DNA of 63,441 nt from a virus. The stretch spans positions 1 to 63,441 of the IMG/VR virus record IMGVR_UViG_3300035703_000091. The stretch is one strand, 5' to 3'. The stretch's first letter is position 1. Each line of letters opens with the position of its first letter. The notes beneath the pieces were generated by a model. That model was not told the origin of the DNA, did no database searches, and worked only from the letters and a program-made list of their open reading frames with translations. The position numbers and the translations under genes are program-made. This document shows, piece after piece, positions 1 to 7,567 of this stretch.

Positions 1-203
1 TCGTCGTTGAGGTCGTAGTGCGTGATCGCCGGCGAACGCCACCCCGACGTCGGGGCCGCCGGCTGCCCCACCACGTCCTCGGCGTCGCCGCCGTTCCGAC
101 GTCCCGTGACGCGCCAGTATTTGCCATCCGCCTCGATGCGGATTTCGTCGATCGGGCGGAGTTCGCCCACTCGACTTAGCATCTCGTCCACGGTCGTCGG
201 GGT
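1..203. repeat. Left copy of imperfect terminal repeat (assembly overlap)
   Basis: These 203 bases recur at 63239-63441. Two positions differ: C at 67 versus T at 63305, and T at 76 versus C at 63314. Both changes alter the helicase reading frame (Gly/Glu and Asp/Gly). The helicase gene reads continuously only when the two copies are merged, so the repeat marks a circular genome cut at an arbitrary point. The mismatches point to a mixed population or to consensus error at contig ends. Confidence 0.9.
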
Positions 204-1715
204 CGGTTCGGCCCCGCCGCACCCTTTCCACCAGCCGCGGACCAGGCCCGCCGCCTTGGGGTTCTCGACGGCCACCCACTCCTTGTGCGCGACCACGCCG
301 CAGAGATAGTCGACGCGCACGCTGGGCGGCGAGCCGAACTTCTCGTGACGCCGGAACGTGCGCTGCGTGACCTTGACCCAGGTCGCCTCCGACTTGGACA
401 GGATCGGCGCCGCGGCGGCCGTCTTCGTGATCTTGTCGCTGACCTGTCGCTCCCACTGATGCCCGCAGTCAGGGCATTCCATGACGGAGGCGTGGACCAC
501 CGAGTAGCACTTCGGGCAGGTCTTCACGGGTGCATCGCCCTTGCCGGAGCCGGGCTTGCGCGGCTTGACCATGTCGATCGGCCCGTGCCGCTTGATGTTC
601 CCGGCGAAGTCCAGCACCAGGCAGTTCGGCTTCGGCCCCGCCGCGATGGCGGCCAGCCGCCCCTCGCGCGTCGAGAGGTCGTGGCCCCGCGCGTAGATCG
701 GCCGCGTGCCGCGCCCGCATATCTGAACGTACAGGCTCGTCGACTCGGTCGGCCGCGCCATCGCCAGCAGGTCCACGCCGGGGGCGTTGAAGCCGGTCGT
801 CAGCACCGAGGCGTTCGTCAGGGCCCGGATGCGGCCGCTGCGGAAGTCTTCGATGATCTGCTTCCGCTCGCCCGCCGGGGTCTCGCCCGTGATCGTCGCT
901 GCGCTGTAGCCGCGCCGCCTGATCTCGTCGGCGAGGTGATGCGCGTGCTCGACGCCCGCGCCGAAGACCAGCCAGGAACGCCGCGCCTGGCCGTAGTGGA
1001 CGATCTCGTCGACGATGGCCGTGGTCAGTTCGTCCTTGTCGACCGCCGCCTGAAGTTCGCCCGCCTTGAAGTCGCCGCCCGTGCGGCCGACGCCCGAGAC
1101 GTCCATCTCGGCGGCCGTGGCCTTGGTGACGAGGGTCGAGAGATAGCCGTCGTCGATCAGCCGGCGGATTCCGACCTCGTAGGCGACCTTCTGGAACAGC
1201 GCGTCGTCGCCCTCGGTCAGGCGGCCGGAGTCGATGCGATAGTCGGTCGCCGTGAAGCCCATCAGGCGCATGTCGGGGTTCATCTCGCGCAGGTCGCGGA
1301 TGAAGGTGAGGTACTGGCCGTTGCCCTTCTTGGGGATCAGGTGCGCCTCGTCGATGAACAGCGCGTCGACCCGGCCCAGCTTCGCGGCCTTGTTGTAGAC
1401 CGACTGGATGCCCGCGAAGAGAATTTGGGCGTGCATCTCGCGCCGCCCCAGACCCGCGGAATAGACGCCGGCAGGCGCCCACTCCCACATGCCGATCAAC
1501 TCCTCGTAGTTCTGCTGCACGAGTTCGGCGACGTGGGTGGCGTTGACGATCCGCAACGGCCCGAACTCGTCCAGCATCCGCCGCATGATCGTGCAGATGA
1601 TGCCGGCCTTGCCGCCGCCGGTCGGGACCACGATCAGGCTGTCGGTCCCTTCGGCGAGGGCGTCGAGTCCAGCCTCGATCGCCTCAGCTTGATAGTCGCG
1701 AGGGGTCCAGGTCAC
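1..1715 (-). CDS. DEAD/DEAH-box helicase, C-terminus continues across the contig junction
   Basis: Superfamily 2 helicase, likely acting in phage DNA replication or recombination. The minus frame is open from a GTG at 1713-1715 to the left edge; the last codons and stop lie at 63226-63238, giving about 575 aa. Visible are a Walker A-like VVPTGGGKAG near residue 30, a DEAH box (FIDEAH; the Asp-Glu-Ala-His codons lie at 1341-1352), a motif VI-like QICGRGTRP, and a C-terminal four-cysteine zinc ribbon (two CPxC pairs around 465-520). The GTG overlaps the TGA of the upstream DUF4326 gene, so translation is probably coupled. A simple ORF search misses the gene because it has no stop inside the left end; a 339-aa ORF at 469-1488 in another frame is only its shadow. 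Family is clear; the precise role is not. Confidence 0.9.
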   Translation of the reverse strand, partial: MTWTPRDYQAEAIEAGLDALAEGTDSLIVVPTGGGKAGIICTIMRRMLDEFGPLRIVNATHVAELVQQNYEELIGMWEWAPAGVYSAGLGRREMHAQILFAGIQSVYNKAAKLGRVDALFIDEAHLIPKKGNGQYLTFIRDLREMNPDMRLMGFTATDYRIDSGRLTEGDDALFQKVAYEVGIRRLIDDGYLSTLVTKATAAEMDVSGVGRTGGDFKAGELQAAVDKDELTTAIVDEIVHYGQARRSWLVFGAGVEHAHHLADEIRRRGYSAATITGETPAGERKQIIEDFRSGRIRALTNASVLTTGFNAPGVDLLAMARPTESTSLYVQICGRGTRPIYARGHDLSTREGRLAAIAAGPKPNCLVLDFAGNIKRHGPIDMVKPRKPGSGKGDAPVKTCPKCYSVVHASVMECPDCGHQWERQVSDKITKTAAAAPILSKSEATWVKVTQRTFRRHEKFGSPPSVRVDYLCGVVAHKEWVAVENPKAAGLVRGWWKGCGGAEPTPTTVDEMLSRVGELRPIDEIRIEADGKYWRVTGRRNGGDAEDVVGQPAAPTSGWRSPAITHYDLND

Positions 1716-1972
1716 GACGCGACCTCCGCCAACTCGACAAGCACGTCGCCGTGACAGGCGGCGGGGCCGCACCAGCAGCCGAGCGTCTTGCCCTTCAGTT
1801 CGCCGAGGCTGGCCATGAGGTCGGGCTGGGTGACAACCCAGGCGCGGTATTTCGCGATGACCTCGTCGCGTGTGCCGTCGCGCCCGATGACGAACGGATT
1901 TCCCCACTTGGAGGGGCGGCCGATGTAGACGTCATAGGGCATGACGCGGCAATGAACGACGTGGCCCTTCAT
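1712..1972 (-). CDS. DUF4326 domain protein
   Basis: An 86-aa protein that is almost entirely one DUF4326 domain. The signature VYIGRPSKWGNPF lies near residue 15, followed by a GTR...YR segment and the cysteine motif GCWCGPAACHGDVL near 65-78, which could bind metal. The family is common in phages and small mobile elements and has no established biochemical function. Its ATG overlaps the stop of the gene before it and its TGA overlaps the helicase GTG, so it sits within the translationally coupled replication operon. Confidence 0.8.
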   Translation of the reverse strand: MKGHVVHCRVMPYDVYIGRPSKWGNPFVIGRDGTRDEVIAKYRAWVVTQPDLMASLGELKGKTLGCWCGPAACHGDVLVELAEVAS

Positions 1973-2139
1973 CCCCGCACCCGCTTCACGTCCGCCTCGG
2001 CCTTCGCCGCAGGCGTCAGCATCGCCAGAGGCACGACAACGAAGCCTTGGCGATAGAGGGCCGAGATGATCTCGGTCGGCTGCTTGCCGGTGTTCGCCTG
2101 AAGCGCGGCGTGCGCGGCCTGGTGCGCGGCAGGGATCAT
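1969..2139 (-). CDS. Small hypothetical protein
   Basis: A 56-aa frame beginning MIPAAHQAAH, without recognised domain. It is placed by coupling: its ATG (2137-2139) overlaps the stop of the methyltransferase upstream in an ATGA, and its own stop overlaps the DUF4326 start in the same way. It is predicted to be helical with a hydrophobic central stretch (FVVVPLAMLTP). The function is unknown. Confidence 0.65.
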   Translation of the reverse strand: MIPAAHQAAHAALQANTGKQPTEIISALYRQGFVVVPLAMLTPAAKAEADVKRVRG

Positions 2140-2660
2140 GCGGCCCTCCCGACGAAATCGGGGAGCGCGTTGCCCGGCCGCGTGAACAGATACCAGCAGC
2201 AGTTGTCCTTGCCGTCCATCTTGGACCCCTCGATCCATTTTAGGCGGCCGATGCTGACGACCCGGCGCAGACGCGGCAGGAGCGGGGCGGCCTGCTTCGT
2301 GTGCTTCCAGTCGGCGTCGAACAGAAGCCAGGTCGGGGCCTGGTCGGACAGGTGAACTATCAGCGGATGCAGGAGCGCGCGGGTCCACGGCGGGTTCGTG
2401 ATGAAGGCGTCGATCCCCTCCGCCTTGATCTTCATGGCGTCGATCTTGCGGATGCCCTCGGCCAGAGGTTCGATGTCGCTCGCGCCGACGCAAATGTGTC
2501 CTGCGGCGATGAGTTGTTCGACCAGCCGCCCCGCGCCGGCGCACGGCTCGACGAACCGCGTCTGCGGCATCAGATGCGGCAGCAGGGCCGCGACGGCGCG
2601 CGGGTCGAAGGTCTCGTAGAGGTCGTTCTTGCGACGCTCGAACTCAGAACGCTTCCCCAT
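2136..2660 (-). CDS. Class I SAM-dependent DNA adenine methyltransferase-like protein
   Basis: A 174-aa protein. Motif I FVEPCAGAGRL near residue 35 is a SAM-binding glycine motif, and NPPW near residue 88 is the catalytic (D/N)PP(Y/F/W) motif of amino-methyltransferases acting on adenine N6 or cytosine N4. It is short and shows no obvious target recognition domain, so it could be a solitary methyltransferase or a degenerate relative. Likely roles, by inference, are protection from host restriction or masking of regulatory sites. The start MGKRSEF is supported by the one-base TGATG overlap with the GcrA-like gene. Confidence 0.75.
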   Translation of the reverse strand: MGKRSEFERRKNDLYETFDPRAVAALLPHLMPQTRFVEPCAGAGRLVEQLIAAGHICVGASDIEPLAEGIRKIDAMKIKAEGIDAFITNPPWTRALLHPLIVHLSDQAPTWLLFDADWKHTKQAAPLLPRLRRVVSIGRLKWIEGSKMDGKDNCCWYLFTRPGNALPDFVGRAA

Positions 2661-3121
2661 CACGCCGCCGCCTTCAGCAGGGACTTCAGGTCGATCGGCG
2701 CGGCCGGGCGGTAGGCCCGCTCGGCGTGCGCCGCGCAATAGCCGCCGCGCACGATGGGGGCGCAGCACGCGCGGTCGTCACCCACGGGCCAGGCGCACTC
2801 GCCGCCCTCTTTCAGCGCGATCGGCTTGGCGGTCGGCACGTCTTCGGCCGGCAGGTCGTGCAGGCCATCGGCGTTGATCTTCGGGGGCATGATCCTCTGT
2901 TCCTTGAGGCTGAAGCGGACGACGGTCGACATGCCGTTGGAGTTGGAGCCCTTCACCGTCACGCGATGGGGGACACGCCAGCCCATGCGGTTCGCCTTGC
3001 CGCAGATGGCCGAGCGCGTGGTCTTCATGACCTTCGCGATGAAGCCGGCCGAACGGTCCTCGTCGATCCACAGCTTCCGCAGTTTTTCGACGCGCTCGGG
3101 CGTCCAGAACTCACTCGACAT
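2660..3121 (-). CDS. gcrA-like: GcrA-like cell-cycle regulator
   Basis: A 153-aa protein with both ends of the GcrA family. The N-terminal helix-turn-helix begins WTPERVEKLRKLW and continues with a recognition segment containing AICGKANRMGW. The C-terminal half has CAWPVGDD followed by GGYCAAHAERAYRP, matching the conserved Cys/Trp-Pro/Tyr-Cys-His pattern. In Caulobacter, GcrA binds sigma-70 and activates promoters at GANTC sites methylated by CcrM. A phage copy could redirect host RNA polymerase or tie phage transcription to replication; that role is inference. It overlaps the nuclease gene before it by 11 bases. Confidence 0.85.
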   Translation of the reverse strand: MSSEFWTPERVEKLRKLWIDEDRSAGFIAKVMKTTRSAICGKANRMGWRVPHRVTVKGSNSNGMSTVVRFSLKEQRIMPPKINADGLHDLPAEDVPTAKPIALKEGGECAWPVGDDRACCAPIVRGGYCAAHAERAYRPAAPIDLKSLLKAAA

Positions 3122-4100
3122 TCAGGCTCTCGGGGTTGGCGATGGGCTCCGGCGACGGCTGTTCGCCGTCGATCCAGGTGCGGCCGTCGCGAAGGGTGTA
3201 GGTGACGGTCTCGCGCTCCTCGTCCACGTCGATCTGTTCGCCGGGGACGAGGGCGGGGATGAAGAGGTGGGCGGGGCAGGCGGCGCGCTGTTCGTCGGCG
3301 GAGAGCGGCTTCGCCCAGCGGGAGCAGTCCCACGCCGCGTCGCCCGACATGAGGGGTGTGGCGTGCAGGCAGGTCCGGCAGTTCACCCGCGCGAACGACT
3401 CGCCCAGGCACAACGGCTTGGCCTTGCAGAACCGGCAGTCGGGCGCCTCGCGCTTCTCGCTGATCGGGACGGGCGGCTGGTCCATGGCGATGATGCGCTC
3501 GAGGCGGGCGAACAGACGAACGCACCATGCGTTGTCGTATTCGACGCGCTCGTAATAGACCTCATCGGTGTTCTTGTTGACGGCGGCGTAGAGGGCCCGG
3601 TCGATGCCGCGGACGTGCATGTAAATCTGGCATTGAACCCAATGCTCGAACTTGCCCTTGTGGACGCCGTGGACCTTGACCTTGCCGAACGACTTGTCGG
3701 AGTGGCTCTTGCACTCGAGCACATGCGCCTTCGTCGGCGCTTCTGGCACGCCCTCGGGGATGATGCCGTCCAGCTTGCCGCGGACGTGCCCGGCCAGAGC
3801 GCGGGCCGACCACTGGCGACCGTTGGCCGGGTCGACGTCGAGAACCTCGATGCCGGCCATGCGGAGGTCGGCGATGATCCGCTCCTCCTCGATGTGGCCC
3901 GTCTGAAACAGGCGCAGCATCCGGCCGCTGAACTTCTCCTTCGCCGAAGCCCAGCGGAACAGATACCAGAGCGCGCGGTCGCACTCGGTCCCCAGCATGG
4001 ACGGCGAGAAGCCGAGCCCACCCCAATCCTCCGCCCGCGCCTCATAGGCGGCGTAGACGAGATCGGGAATGCTCGAGCGTGGGCGCGGGAGCGGGGCCAT
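3111..4100 (-). CDS. PD-(D/E)XK nuclease, Cas4/RecB-like
   Basis: A 329-aa putative exonuclease. The core reads GKLDGI near residue 110 followed by HVLECKSHS near 128, the D...ExK triad of the PD-(D/E)XK fold. A single early cysteine (GTECDRALW) and a later cluster CRFCKAKPLC resemble the split four-cysteine iron-sulfur site of Cas4 and AddB nucleases. The C-terminal third holds two more cysteine pairs. It lies among Sak4-like, DUF669 and helicase genes, so it probably processes DNA ends for single-strand annealing recombination. No Cas genes are nearby. Confidence 0.8.
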   Translation of the reverse strand: MAPLPRPRSSIPDLVYAAYEARAEDWGGLGFSPSMLGTECDRALWYLFRWASAKEKFSGRMLRLFQTGHIEEERIIADLRMAGIEVLDVDPANGRQWSARALAGHVRGKLDGIIPEGVPEAPTKAHVLECKSHSDKSFGKVKVHGVHKGKFEHWVQCQIYMHVRGIDRALYAAVNKNTDEVYYERVEYDNAWCVRLFARLERIIAMDQPPVPISEKREAPDCRFCKAKPLCLGESFARVNCRTCLHATPLMSGDAAWDCSRWAKPLSADEQRAACPAHLFIPALVPGEQIDVDEERETVTYTLRDGRTWIDGEQPSPEPIANPESLNVE

Positions 4101-4793
4101 TCAGGCGGCCTCGCGACGCGACAGATGGGCGAGAAGCTGACGCCCCAGGTGCTCGGTGTAGGCGGGCGGAATCGCTTCGCTCATCTCGCCGCAGGTCATC
4201 CAGTCGATTCCCATGGCGCGGCCCATGGCGTCGCGGTGTCCCGCCGGCCATTCGTCCTTCGTGCCGCGGCCGCCCTTCTTGGCCGAGCGGTTGCGGGCGT
4301 GTCCGCCGTAGACCCCGATCACCGCGCCGCCGGAGTGGGCGCAAGGACCGGGCGGGGCGATCTCGACGTTGCTCTCGAACAGGCGATGGCGCTGAAGTTC
4401 GCAGCCATAGGCGCCCAGGCCGAACATCGTGCCGCACAGGGTGATGGGGGCGTGCATCTCTGCGCGTGCGCCCTCGACGTTCTCGATGACGTAGGGGAGT
4501 CCGCTGGCCTCGAGCATGTCGCGGACGGGCGCGATCAGGCGCGGCGCACCCCGCGCGCCCGGCGCATGGCGCAGGTCCGTGTACCCCTGGCACGGCGGGC
4601 TGGCGTGGACGGCGTCGAAGTTCGCCGCGATCCATGCGGGGTCGAGGTCCAAGCAGTCACGCTCGATCACCGGGTGCGGGTTGTTCTTGCGAACGACCAC
4701 GTCGACGCCCGTCACCTCGAACCCAGCGCGGGCGTAGCCCATGCCGGCGCCGCCAGCGCAGCAGAACAGATCGAGGAGGCGGGGTTTCGACAT
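4101..4793 (-). CDS. C5-cytosine DNA methyltransferase
   Basis: A 230-aa protein with the ordered motifs of 5-methylcytosine methyltransferases: LLDLFCCAGGAGMGY (motif I) near residue 5, the catalytic SPPCQG near 65, and ENVEGAR near 102. It is shorter than typical Dcm enzymes (about 330-470 aa), so the recognition region is minimal. I chose ATG at 4791-4793 (MSKPRLL), which has GGAAG upstream; a TTG seven codons earlier is possible. Likely role: protecting phage DNA from host restriction. It ends directly before the nuclease start. Confidence 0.85.
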   Translation of the reverse strand: MSKPRLLDLFCCAGGAGMGYARAGFEVTGVDVVVRKNNPHPVIERDCLDLDPAWIAANFDAVHASPPCQGYTDLRHAPGARGAPRLIAPVRDMLEASGLPYVIENVEGARAEMHAPITLCGTMFGLGAYGCELQRHRLFESNVEIAPPGPCAHSGGAVIGVYGGHARNRSAKKGGRGTKDEWPAGHRDAMGRAMGIDWMTCGEMSEAIPPAYTEHLGRQLLAHLSRREAA

Positions 4794-4863
4794 AGAAATA
4801 GCGTTCTTCCGCAAGGGGCGGGAAAAGAGCCGGGGCCGAAGCCCCGGCGGTTTCAGGATGGTC

Positions 4864-5415
4864 TTAGGTCCGGCGCTGCCAGGACCGGCCGCCGGCCGAA
4901 GACGAAGGCGGCGGAGGCGGGGGCGACTGCGGCGCCGCGGAGGCGGGCGGCTTGCCCTCGGGGATCGGGTCGGGCTCGACGCCGTCGAACAGATACTTGA
5001 CGATCTTGTTCTTCGACATCTCCTTCTGGTGCTTCCTCGAGAAGTAGGTCTCGATGCCGACCTGGGCGTGGAAGGGCCGGAAGTGGAACTGATCGCTGTC
5101 GCCGCTCTGAAGCGGCCACGGCAGGTCGCACGCCTGCGCCAGGGCGCGAAGCTGGCCCTGCGCGATCTGCTGCGCCTGGGCGCTCTCGTGCTGGATCGAG
5201 GTGATGCCGTCGAACCACCAGACGCCCTTGTGCGGGCCGGACGCGACGCGCACCTTGTAGTCGAGGTTCTGGCCCTTGCCCGTCGAGTTCAGCTTGACGT
5301 CGGACTCGAAGATTTCGAGTTCATAGACGTCTTCGGGGATGATGGTGACGGAGCCCGAGCCGCCCGTCGAGGCATTGGCTTCGACGTTGGCGTCGATTTG
5401 ACCGAGGCTGGCCAT
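4864..5415 (-). CDS. DUF669 family, SSB-like phage protein
   Basis: A 183-aa protein matching DUF669: an N-terminal linker, a beta-rich core with SVTIIPEDVYELEIFESDVK and LDYKVRVASGPHKG, and a disordered proline/serine-rich tail (PPPPPPSSS). DUF669 proteins are predicted single-strand DNA-binding proteins that accompany phage recombinases, and here the gene lies two positions after a Sak4-like ATPase. A leftward spacer of about 70 bases separates it from the methyltransferase. Binding to ssDNA is inference from the family. Confidence 0.75.
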   Translation of the reverse strand: MASLGQIDANVEANASTGGSGSVTIIPEDVYELEIFESDVKLNSTGKGQNLDYKVRVASGPHKGVWWFDGITSIQHESAQAQQIAQGQLRALAQACDLPWPLQSGDSDQFHFRPFHAQVGIETYFSRKHQKEMSKNKIVKYLFDGVEPDPIPEGKPPASAAPQSPPPPPPSSSAGGRSWQRRT

Positions 5416-5434
5416 GGTGAGGGAAGTCCTTCGT

Positions 5435-5566
5435 TCAGTTGGTGAGGAGGTGGATGAAGGCGGCGATGACGGCGATGCCGCCGATCACGGCCAGCCAGCC
5501 GATGCAGACGAGAAGCCCCAGAAGGGCCACCTTGCGTCGGAGGTCGTAGTCGGGCGCCGGCGTCAC
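5435..5566 (-). CDS. Small membrane protein
   Basis: A 43-aa frame starting at GTG 5564-5566, whose GTGA overlaps the stop of the Sak4-like gene. A hydrophobic segment from about residue 13 to 40 (ALLGLLVCIGWLAVIGG and onward) would form one transmembrane helix. There is no recognised family. The coupling and clean hydrophobic profile argue that it is translated. Its placement in a recombination operon is unexplained. Confidence 0.55.
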   Translation of the reverse strand: MTPAPDYDLRRKVALLGLLVCIGWLAVIGGIAVIAAFIHLLTN

Positions 5567-6336
5567 GACGCGCTGCCCGGAAGGTGCTTGGCGATCTCCT
5601 CCCAGCCCTTGCCGGGCTTGTAGGTGATCTCGCTGGGGTGGTTGTAGCGGGAGCCGGCGATGAAGCCGGGGCGCTCGTCGAAATACATGACCCGCAGGCC
5701 GGCGCCCTCGCCGCGCTTGGTCTCCTGGTTGAAGCCGCCCTTCTCCTTCACGATCGACACCCGATGGTTGACGAAGGCGATGAAGTCGGCCTGAGCCTGG
5801 ATCAGGTCGGCGACGTTCTTCCGCAGGTTCGGGCGGTAGCGGTTGTAGGAGTCGCTCGTCGGCGAATCGAACTTGGTGATCTCGGCGTGGGTGATGAGCA
5901 GGACGCTCATGCCCTTGATCGTCCGCAGGTCGGACAGGGCGGCCAGCACCTCGTTGTTCCAGATGTTCAGGGCCTCGACATAGCCCTTGCCGTAGCCGGG
6001 CTCCTCGATCGACGGCCAGCCGTTGCGCTTGCACGCCTCGTCCTCGACCAGGCGGTTCAGGCCGTCGCCCGAGTCGATGATGAAGGTTTGGAAGTCGTGG
6101 TCCTCGGTGATGAGCGAGCCGACCGCGTCGAAGAAGTCGTTCAGCGTCTTCGCCTCGTCCTCGAAGGTGTCGACCTCGACGCCCGCCGGCGGGTTTTCGC
6201 CCGGCGTCCGCAGCAGGATCGGCTTGGGCGCCTCGCAGGCCAGCGAGGTCTTGCCGACCTTCTCGACCCCGTAGATCAGGCCGAAGGGGTTCGAGCGCGG
6301 CGCGCTCTTTTTCAGGGAGGCGAGGGACATCGCCAT
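5563..6336 (-). CDS. Sak4-like RecA-fold ATPase (phage recombinase)
   Basis: A 257-aa AAA/RecA-like ATPase. Walker A is YGVEKVGKTSLAC near residue 25; Walker B is TFIIDSGDGL near 92, and a polar segment LLITHAEI near 150 fits the sensor position. The size and position next to an SSB-like protein match the Sak4 group of single-strand annealing recombinases. It probably mediates homologous recombination during phage replication. It follows the winged-helix gene by 25 bases. Confidence 0.8.
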   Translation of the reverse strand: MAMSLASLKKSAPRSNPFGLIYGVEKVGKTSLACEAPKPILLRTPGENPPAGVEVDTFEDEAKTLNDFFDAVGSLITEDHDFQTFIIDSGDGLNRLVEDEACKRNGWPSIEEPGYGKGYVEALNIWNNEVLAALSDLRTIKGMSVLLITHAEITKFDSPTSDSYNRYRPNLRKNVADLIQAQADFIAFVNHRVSIVKEKGGFNQETKRGEGAGLRVMYFDERPGFIAGSRYNHPSEITYKPGKGWEEIAKHLPGSAS

Positions 6337-6361
6337 GGGTGGTTCTCTCCTGCGGTTGGGA

Positions 6362-6703
6362 TCAGGCGGCTTGCGCGTTGAGGACGCGCTGCCAGGTGAA
6401 GCGGCCGACGAGACGCCAGCCGCGGTCGCGCACCGTTTCGATCTCGACGCCGAAGGGCGTCAGCTTCTTGCGGATGCGGGCGATGTAGACGTCGATCGTG
6501 CGGGTCTCCGGCACGGCCGCGCCCTCGGCGATGGACGCGCGGGTGGCGCAGTCGACGGCGAGCAGGGCGCGGAACACGCGATCTTCCGTCACCGTCAACT
6601 TCCACTCGGCGGGAAGAACGGCTTGCGTGTCGGCCAGCTTTGCGCGCAGGGTTTGAACCTGTTCGCGCAGCGCCAGAACTTCTTGCGTATCGCCGTTCGT
6701 CAT
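6362..6703 (-). CDS. OmpR/PhoB-type winged-helix DNA-binding protein
   Basis: A 113-aa protein: a short N-terminal coiled coil (EVLALREQVQTLRAKLAD), then a PhoB-type winged helix whose recognition part reads TIDVYIARIRKKLTPFG and whose wing reads ETVRDRGWRLVG. It lacks a receiver domain, so it cannot be a response regulator. It is the first gene of the leftward operon and is divergent from the repressor, the position of a Cro- or early-regulator gene. A GGTTTTATTCC element at 6708-6718 lies directly against the ATG. Confidence 0.8.
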   Translation of the reverse strand: MTNGDTQEVLALREQVQTLRAKLADTQAVLPAEWKLTVTEDRVFRALLAVDCATRASIAEGAAVPETRTIDVYIARIRKKLTPFGVEIETVRDRGWRLVGRFTWQRVLNAQAA

Positions 6704-6794
6704 GCTAGGTTTTATTCCACGGTCGCTTGGGTGCGTGCAACCTTTGTGTCGGTTGCGCGTATCTGCATGTCCAATCGAGTAACGGACGAATCCG
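6704..6794. promoter_or_regulatory. Divergent control region between repressor and leftward operon
   Basis: This gap contains a perfect 6-bp inverted repeat GCAACC(N8)GGTTGC at 6737-6756. A direct repeat AACGGACGAA occurs at 6781-6790 and 6803-6812, 22 bp apart (two helical turns); the second copy lies inside the repressor 5' end. TTGACA on the minus strand (6799-6804) is a candidate -35 for the leftward operon, but its -10 is poor. No confident rightward promoter was found. It is most likely the immunity operator. Confidence 0.55.
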
Positions 6795-7481
6795 GTGCTG
6801 TCAACGGACGAACAGAATATTTCGCAGAGCCCGCTATCCAACCTTGCCGAAAGGTTGCGCGAGCGACTGACCGCGCTCGGCATCTCCGAGAGAGAGGCGG
6901 GCCGGCGGGCGGGCTTCGGCCTCTCTTATGTGGGCGACGTCGTTCACGGCCGATCGCGCGAGCCCTCAACGCCTCGGTTGATAAAGTTGGCCGAGGTTCT
7001 TGACTGCGATCTGGACTACCTTATTGGAAGACAAGAGACGCCGCGTCGGGTGGCGACAGGGGCCGAGCCAGGCCGGGAACTGCGCGCAAATAATGTGCAG
7101 CCTCAACGACTCATTGACTTGTTCTCGTCATCCTCGCTGTCAGAAGACCTCTGGGTCAGGGCCTCTACTGAAGCGGTGGACAAGGTGCCTGTGATTCCGC
7201 CCCTCGCGCATGTGAACAGCGCCTACGCATGGTCGGTCTCTACTCCGCACATGGAGCCGAGATACTTCATCGGCGAGATCATCTATCTTCACCCCGGCCT
7301 CGTGCCGCGGGCAGGCGACTTCGTGCTTGCTCGGCGCAAGAGCGGCGACGTGTCGGTCGCCCGACTCGTCGGATACGAGGGCGCGGCCGTCCGCCTGGGC
7401 TACCTGGCCAACCCCGAGACCCTGCTCGTGCCGAAGACCGACATCGAGCATCTGCACCGGATCGTGGGGTCCGCCGGATAA
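6795..7481 (+). CDS. CI-like repressor: HTH plus S24-type domain
   Basis: A 228-aa protein with an Xre-type helix-turn-helix at about residues 18-75 (ISEREAGRRAGFGLSYVGDVV) and a C-terminal LexA/CI-like S24 fold (TPHMEPRYFIGEIIYLHPG and DVSVARLVGYE). The catalytic Ser of the usual SMEP box is His and the expected Lys before RL is Ala, so RecA-stimulated self-cleavage looks lost. It should dimerise and repress lytic promoters; induction may need another route. The start is GTG at 6795 without a clear ribosome site, so the true start could lie a little downstream. Confidence 0.85.
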   Translation: MLSTDEQNISQSPLSNLAERLRERLTALGISEREAGRRAGFGLSYVGDVVHGRSREPSTPRLIKLAEVLDCDLDYLIGRQETPRRVATGAEPGRELRANNVQPQRLIDLFSSSSLSEDLWVRASTEAVDKVPVIPPLAHVNSAYAWSVSTPHMEPRYFIGEIIYLHPGLVPRAGDFVLARRKSGDVSVARLVGYEGAAVRLGYLANPETLLVPKTDIEHLHRIVGSAG

Positions 7482-7507
7482 ATCGGAACCGACGACCGAT
7501 TTATCCG
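7475..7507 (+). promoter_or_regulatory. 12-bp perfect inverted repeat over the repressor stop
   Basis: CGGATAAATCGG at 7475-7486 and CCGATTTATCCG at 7496-7507 are exact reverse complements with a 9-base spacer. The left arm contains the repressor TAA and the right arm abuts the -35 TTGACA at 7508. It lacks a following T-run, so it is more likely an operator or weak terminator than a strong intrinsic terminator. The right arm belongs to a 16-base block seen upstream of four other promoters. Confidence 0.65.
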
Positions 7508-7536
7508 TTGACATAGCGGAAACGTCCGCCTAGCCT
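7498..7536 (+). promoter_or_regulatory. Promoter for the rightward clamp/integrase operon
   Basis: The block GATTTATCCGTTGACA occupies 7498-7513 with the -35 TTGACA at 7508-7513. A 17-base spacer leads to TAGCCT at 7531-7536. The spacer contains the dyad GCGGA(N4)TCCGC. The first gene starts 31 bases further on. Unlike the accessory-region promoters it has no TTTTATTCC element. Confidence 0.6.
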
Positions 7537-7567
7537 CGGTTGCATCGAACGCAGCCGAGGCTTTTTC

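Noticed and set aside
1-203. Packaged direct terminal repeats
   Set aside because: The helicase gene runs through the repeat, the copies differ, and the terminase is of the cos-cutting GpA type; an assembly overlap explains it better.
469-1488. 339-aa minus-strand ORF
   Set aside because: Out of frame with the DEAH helicase, whose motifs are in the frame open to the left edge.
3111-4100. Cas4 of a CRISPR system
   Set aside because: No other cas genes or CRISPR arrays occur in the window; the neighbours are recombination genes.
2754-5000. 748-aa plus-strand ORF
   Set aside because: Antisense to five well-supported coupled genes; the length is due to GC-rich codon structure.
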